A DNA stretch of 7,921 nt from an uncultured Ruaniaceae bacterium (lineage in GTDB: Bacteria; Actinomycetota; Actinomycetes; Actinomycetales; Beutenbergiaceae). Shown piece by piece: positions 6,365 through 7,921 of this stretch (positions are counted from its first letter, which is position 1; each line of letters begins with the position of its first letter). Location of the stretch: the NCBI GenBank assembly GCA_947251855.1, contig CAMXUZ010000343.1, positions 1 through 7,921 of the forward strand. Reading direction: 5' to 3'. The notes beneath the pieces were generated by a model that saw only the letters and a program-made list of their open reading frames with translations, had not been told where the DNA came from and did not search any database. Both the position numbers and the translations under genes were made by a program.

Positions 6365-7852
6365 ATGGACACCTTGCAAAATTTTCTTGACACCCTGAGC
6401 GGGTACATCTGGGGGCCATACGTCCTCATCCCGCTGTTGTTCCTCACGGGGCTCTATCTCACGATCCGCCTGGGCGGATTGCAATTCACGCGGCTCGTCG
6501 CCGCGATGAACCTCGGAATCATCAAACGCCGCGACCAAGGCTCCCGCGGCGACATCACCCAGTACCAAGCGCTGACGACCGCGCTTGCCGCCACCGTCGG
6601 AACCGGGAACATCGTCGGGGTGGCCACCGCGATCGCGATCGGCGGGCCCGGGGCGTTGTTCTGGATGTGGGTGACCGGCCTGCTCGGCATGGCCACGAAG
6701 TACGCCGAGGCGTTCCTCGCGGTCCGGTTCCGCACCGCGGACGCGAACGGTGAACGCAACGGCGGGCCGCAGTACTACCTGGAACGGGGAATCCGCGGCC
6801 CGGTGGGTAAGGTGCTCGCGTGGATGTTCACGATCTTCACCGTGCTCGCCACGTTCGGCATCGGCAACATGACCCAGGCGAACGCGATCGCCGCGAACAT
6901 CGAGAACAGCTTCAGCGTACCGATCTGGCTCACCGGGATCATCCTCACCATCGGCGCGCTCGTCGTCCTCGTCGGTGGGATCAAATCGATCGGGAAGGTC
7001 ACCGCGGCGCTCGTGCCCGTGATGATTGTGTTCTACATCCTCGCCGCGCTGTTCGTGCTCGCGGTCAATGCCGGCGACATTCCCGCGGCGCTCGGCTTCA
7101 TCTTCCACGATGCCTTCACCGGCTCGGCCGCGGCGGGCGGGTTCACCGGGGCGGTCTTCGTCATCGTCATTCAATACGGTTTCGCCCGCGGGATGTTCTC
7201 GAACGAGTCTGGCCTCGGTTCCGCCCCGATCGCCGCGGCGGCGGCGCAGACCACCCACCCGGTGCGCCAAGGTTTGGTGTCGATGACCCAGACCTTCATC
7301 GACACGATCATCGTCGTGACGATGACCGGGCTGGTGATCGTCACCACGGGTGCGTACAAGCTCGTCGATCCTGACACCGGGGAGCAGATGTCGGCAGCGC
7401 TGATGACCGGTGAGGGCTTCGCTGCCGGGTTGCCCGGTCAGTGGGGCCACTGGGTCGTCACCCTCGGGCTCGCGCTGTTCGCGTTCTCCACCCTGCTCGG
7501 CTGGAGCTACTACGGCGAACGGAACATGGAGAAGATGTTCGGCGTCAAGTCGGTCATGCCCTACCGGGTGTTCTTCTGCCTCATCGTGTTCCTCGGGGCG
7601 ACGACGGAACTCGAGATCGTGTGGTCCTTCTCCGATGTGATGAACGGGCTCATGGCGTTGCCGAACCTCATCGGCCTCGTGGTGCTCTCGGGCCTCATCG
7701 TCCGCGAAACCAGGTCCTACCTCGCCTTCGATCCCAAACTCACCGCATCGAGGGAAGAAGTGCACGCCGCCTTGGCAGAGGACCCGGGCTTCCAAGCCTG
7801 GCGCGCACAGGAGGACGAGCTCGACGGGATGGAGCCGGCGACACGGCAATAG
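6365..7852 (+). CDS. agcS: Sodium:alanine (amino acid) symporter, AGCS family
   Basis: This is a cytoplasmic-membrane secondary transporter that takes up alanine, glycine or related amino acids with sodium (or protons). The exact substrate cannot be read from the sequence. The protein has 495 residues. The strongest family stretch is TALAATVGTGNIVGVATAIA (72-91), continuing through GGPGALFWMWV (93-103) and GMATKYAE (108-115). GGPQYYLERG (133-142) and GFARGMFSNESGLGSAPIA (272-290) are further hallmarks. About eleven hydrophobic segments can be read, near 17-35, 77-95, 97-120, 147-168, 186-206, 212-235, 257-275, 306-329, 361-382, 398-416 and 426-446. A hydrophilic, acidic C-terminal tail follows (447-495). 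The frame is open from 6287, but ATG 6365 gives the usual MDTLQNFLDTLSGYIWGP-like N-terminus with GAGG 10 nt upstream. It lies 103 nt after ligD on the same strand and has its own probable promoter, so functional linkage to NHEJ is unlikely. Confidence 0.95.
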   Translation: MDTLQNFLDTLSGYIWGPYVLIPLLFLTGLYLTIRLGGLQFTRLVAAMNLGIIKRRDQGSRGDITQYQALTTALAATVGTGNIVGVATAIAIGGPGALFWMWVTGLLGMATKYAEAFLAVRFRTADANGERNGGPQYYLERGIRGPVGKVLAWMFTIFTVLATFGIGNMTQANAIAANIENSFSVPIWLTGIILTIGALVVLVGGIKSIGKVTAALVPVMIVFYILAALFVLAVNAGDIPAALGFIFHDAFTGSAAAGGFTGAVFVIVIQYGFARGMFSNESGLGSAPIAAAAAQTTHPVRQGLVSMTQTFIDTIIVVTMTGLVIVTTGAYKLVDPDTGEQMSAALMTGEGFAAGLPGQWGHWVVTLGLALFAFSTLLGWSYYGERNMEKMFGVKSVMPYRVFFCLIVFLGATTELEIVWSFSDVMNGLMALPNLIGLVVLSGLIVRETRSYLAFDPKLTASREEVHAALAEDPGFQAWRAQEDELDGMEPATRQ

Positions 7853-7879
7853 GCGTATCGCCCAGTGCGCCGAACGCAA

Positions 7880-7919
7880 CAGCGCCCCCGGCCCGCCATC
7901 TGGCGGGGCCGGGGCGCTG
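7880..7919 (+). terminator. GC-rich hairpin after agcS, probable terminator
   Basis: The arm CAGCGCCCCCGGCCCGCC (7880-7897) pairs with 7902-7919 across a 4-nt loop (ATCT); 16 of 18 positions pair. The hairpin starts 27 nt after the agcS stop. A T-run, if present, would lie beyond base 7921, so the intrinsic terminator is only half visible. It could also serve a convergent gene downstream. Confidence 0.72.
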
Positions 7920-7921
7920 CG

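Noticed and set aside
6322..6390. 22-codon ORF overlapping the agcS start, a possible leader peptide
   Set aside because: Its ATG lies only 2 nt after the -10 box, before the expected transcription start near 6326, and it has no ribosome-binding site.
6320..7879. 519-codon open frame antisense to agcS
   Set aside because: The translation is a low-complexity Arg/Asp/Glu/His/Gly mix, mirroring the codon bias of the membrane protein on the other strand, whose family assignment is certain.

Overview
The window is high-GC, densely packed bacterial chromosome. Gene content and protein sequences point to an actinomycete (Actinomycetota, perhaps Micrococcales). The evidence is the block rplS-lepB-rnhB-DUF2469, which is laid out in mycobacteria as Rv2904c-Rv2901c, a LigD with the mycobacterial domain order (polymerase, phosphoesterase, ligase), and frequent GTG starts with short gaps. 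The genus cannot be fixed from sequence reading alone.

Layout. (1) Positions 1-1873, plus strand: the 3' part of rplS (ribosomal protein L19), then lepB (signal peptidase I, start codon overlapping the rplS stop by 4 nt), then rnhB (RNase HII, 11-nt gap). This looks like one transcription unit. (2) Positions 1890-2480, minus strand: a Nudix hydrolase, convergent with rnhB. It separates rnhB from (3) 2539-2844, plus strand: a DUF2469 protein of unknown function that in mycobacteria directly follows rnhB. (4) Positions 2863-3696, minus strand: ku, and 3808-6261, plus strand: ligD. These two diverge from a 111-bp intergenic region and form a complete two-gene bacterial non-homologous end-joining (NHEJ) system. 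(5) Positions 6365-7852, plus strand: a sodium:alanine (AGCS family) symporter, preceded by a perfect 8-bp dyad and a good -10 box, and followed by a strong GC-rich hairpin that runs to the end of the window.

How the genes work together. Ku binds broken DNA ends and recruits LigD, which trims (PE domain), fills (POL domain) and seals (LIG domain) them. LigD-type POL domains are known to prefer ribonucleotides, and RNase HII starts removal of ribonucleotides left in DNA, so rnhB lies within about 2 kb of a system that creates its substrate. Whether this is functional or chance is inference. The other genes are housekeeping (L19, LepB), nucleotide-related of unknown substrate (Nudix), unknown (DUF2469), or unrelated transport (AgcS).

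No RNA genes, CRISPR arrays, insertion sequences or prophage parts were seen. No stretch over 300 bp lacks a gene. I did not find a convincing new system; the most useful points are the altered gene order, the ku/ligD control region, the LigD linker and the agcS dyad.
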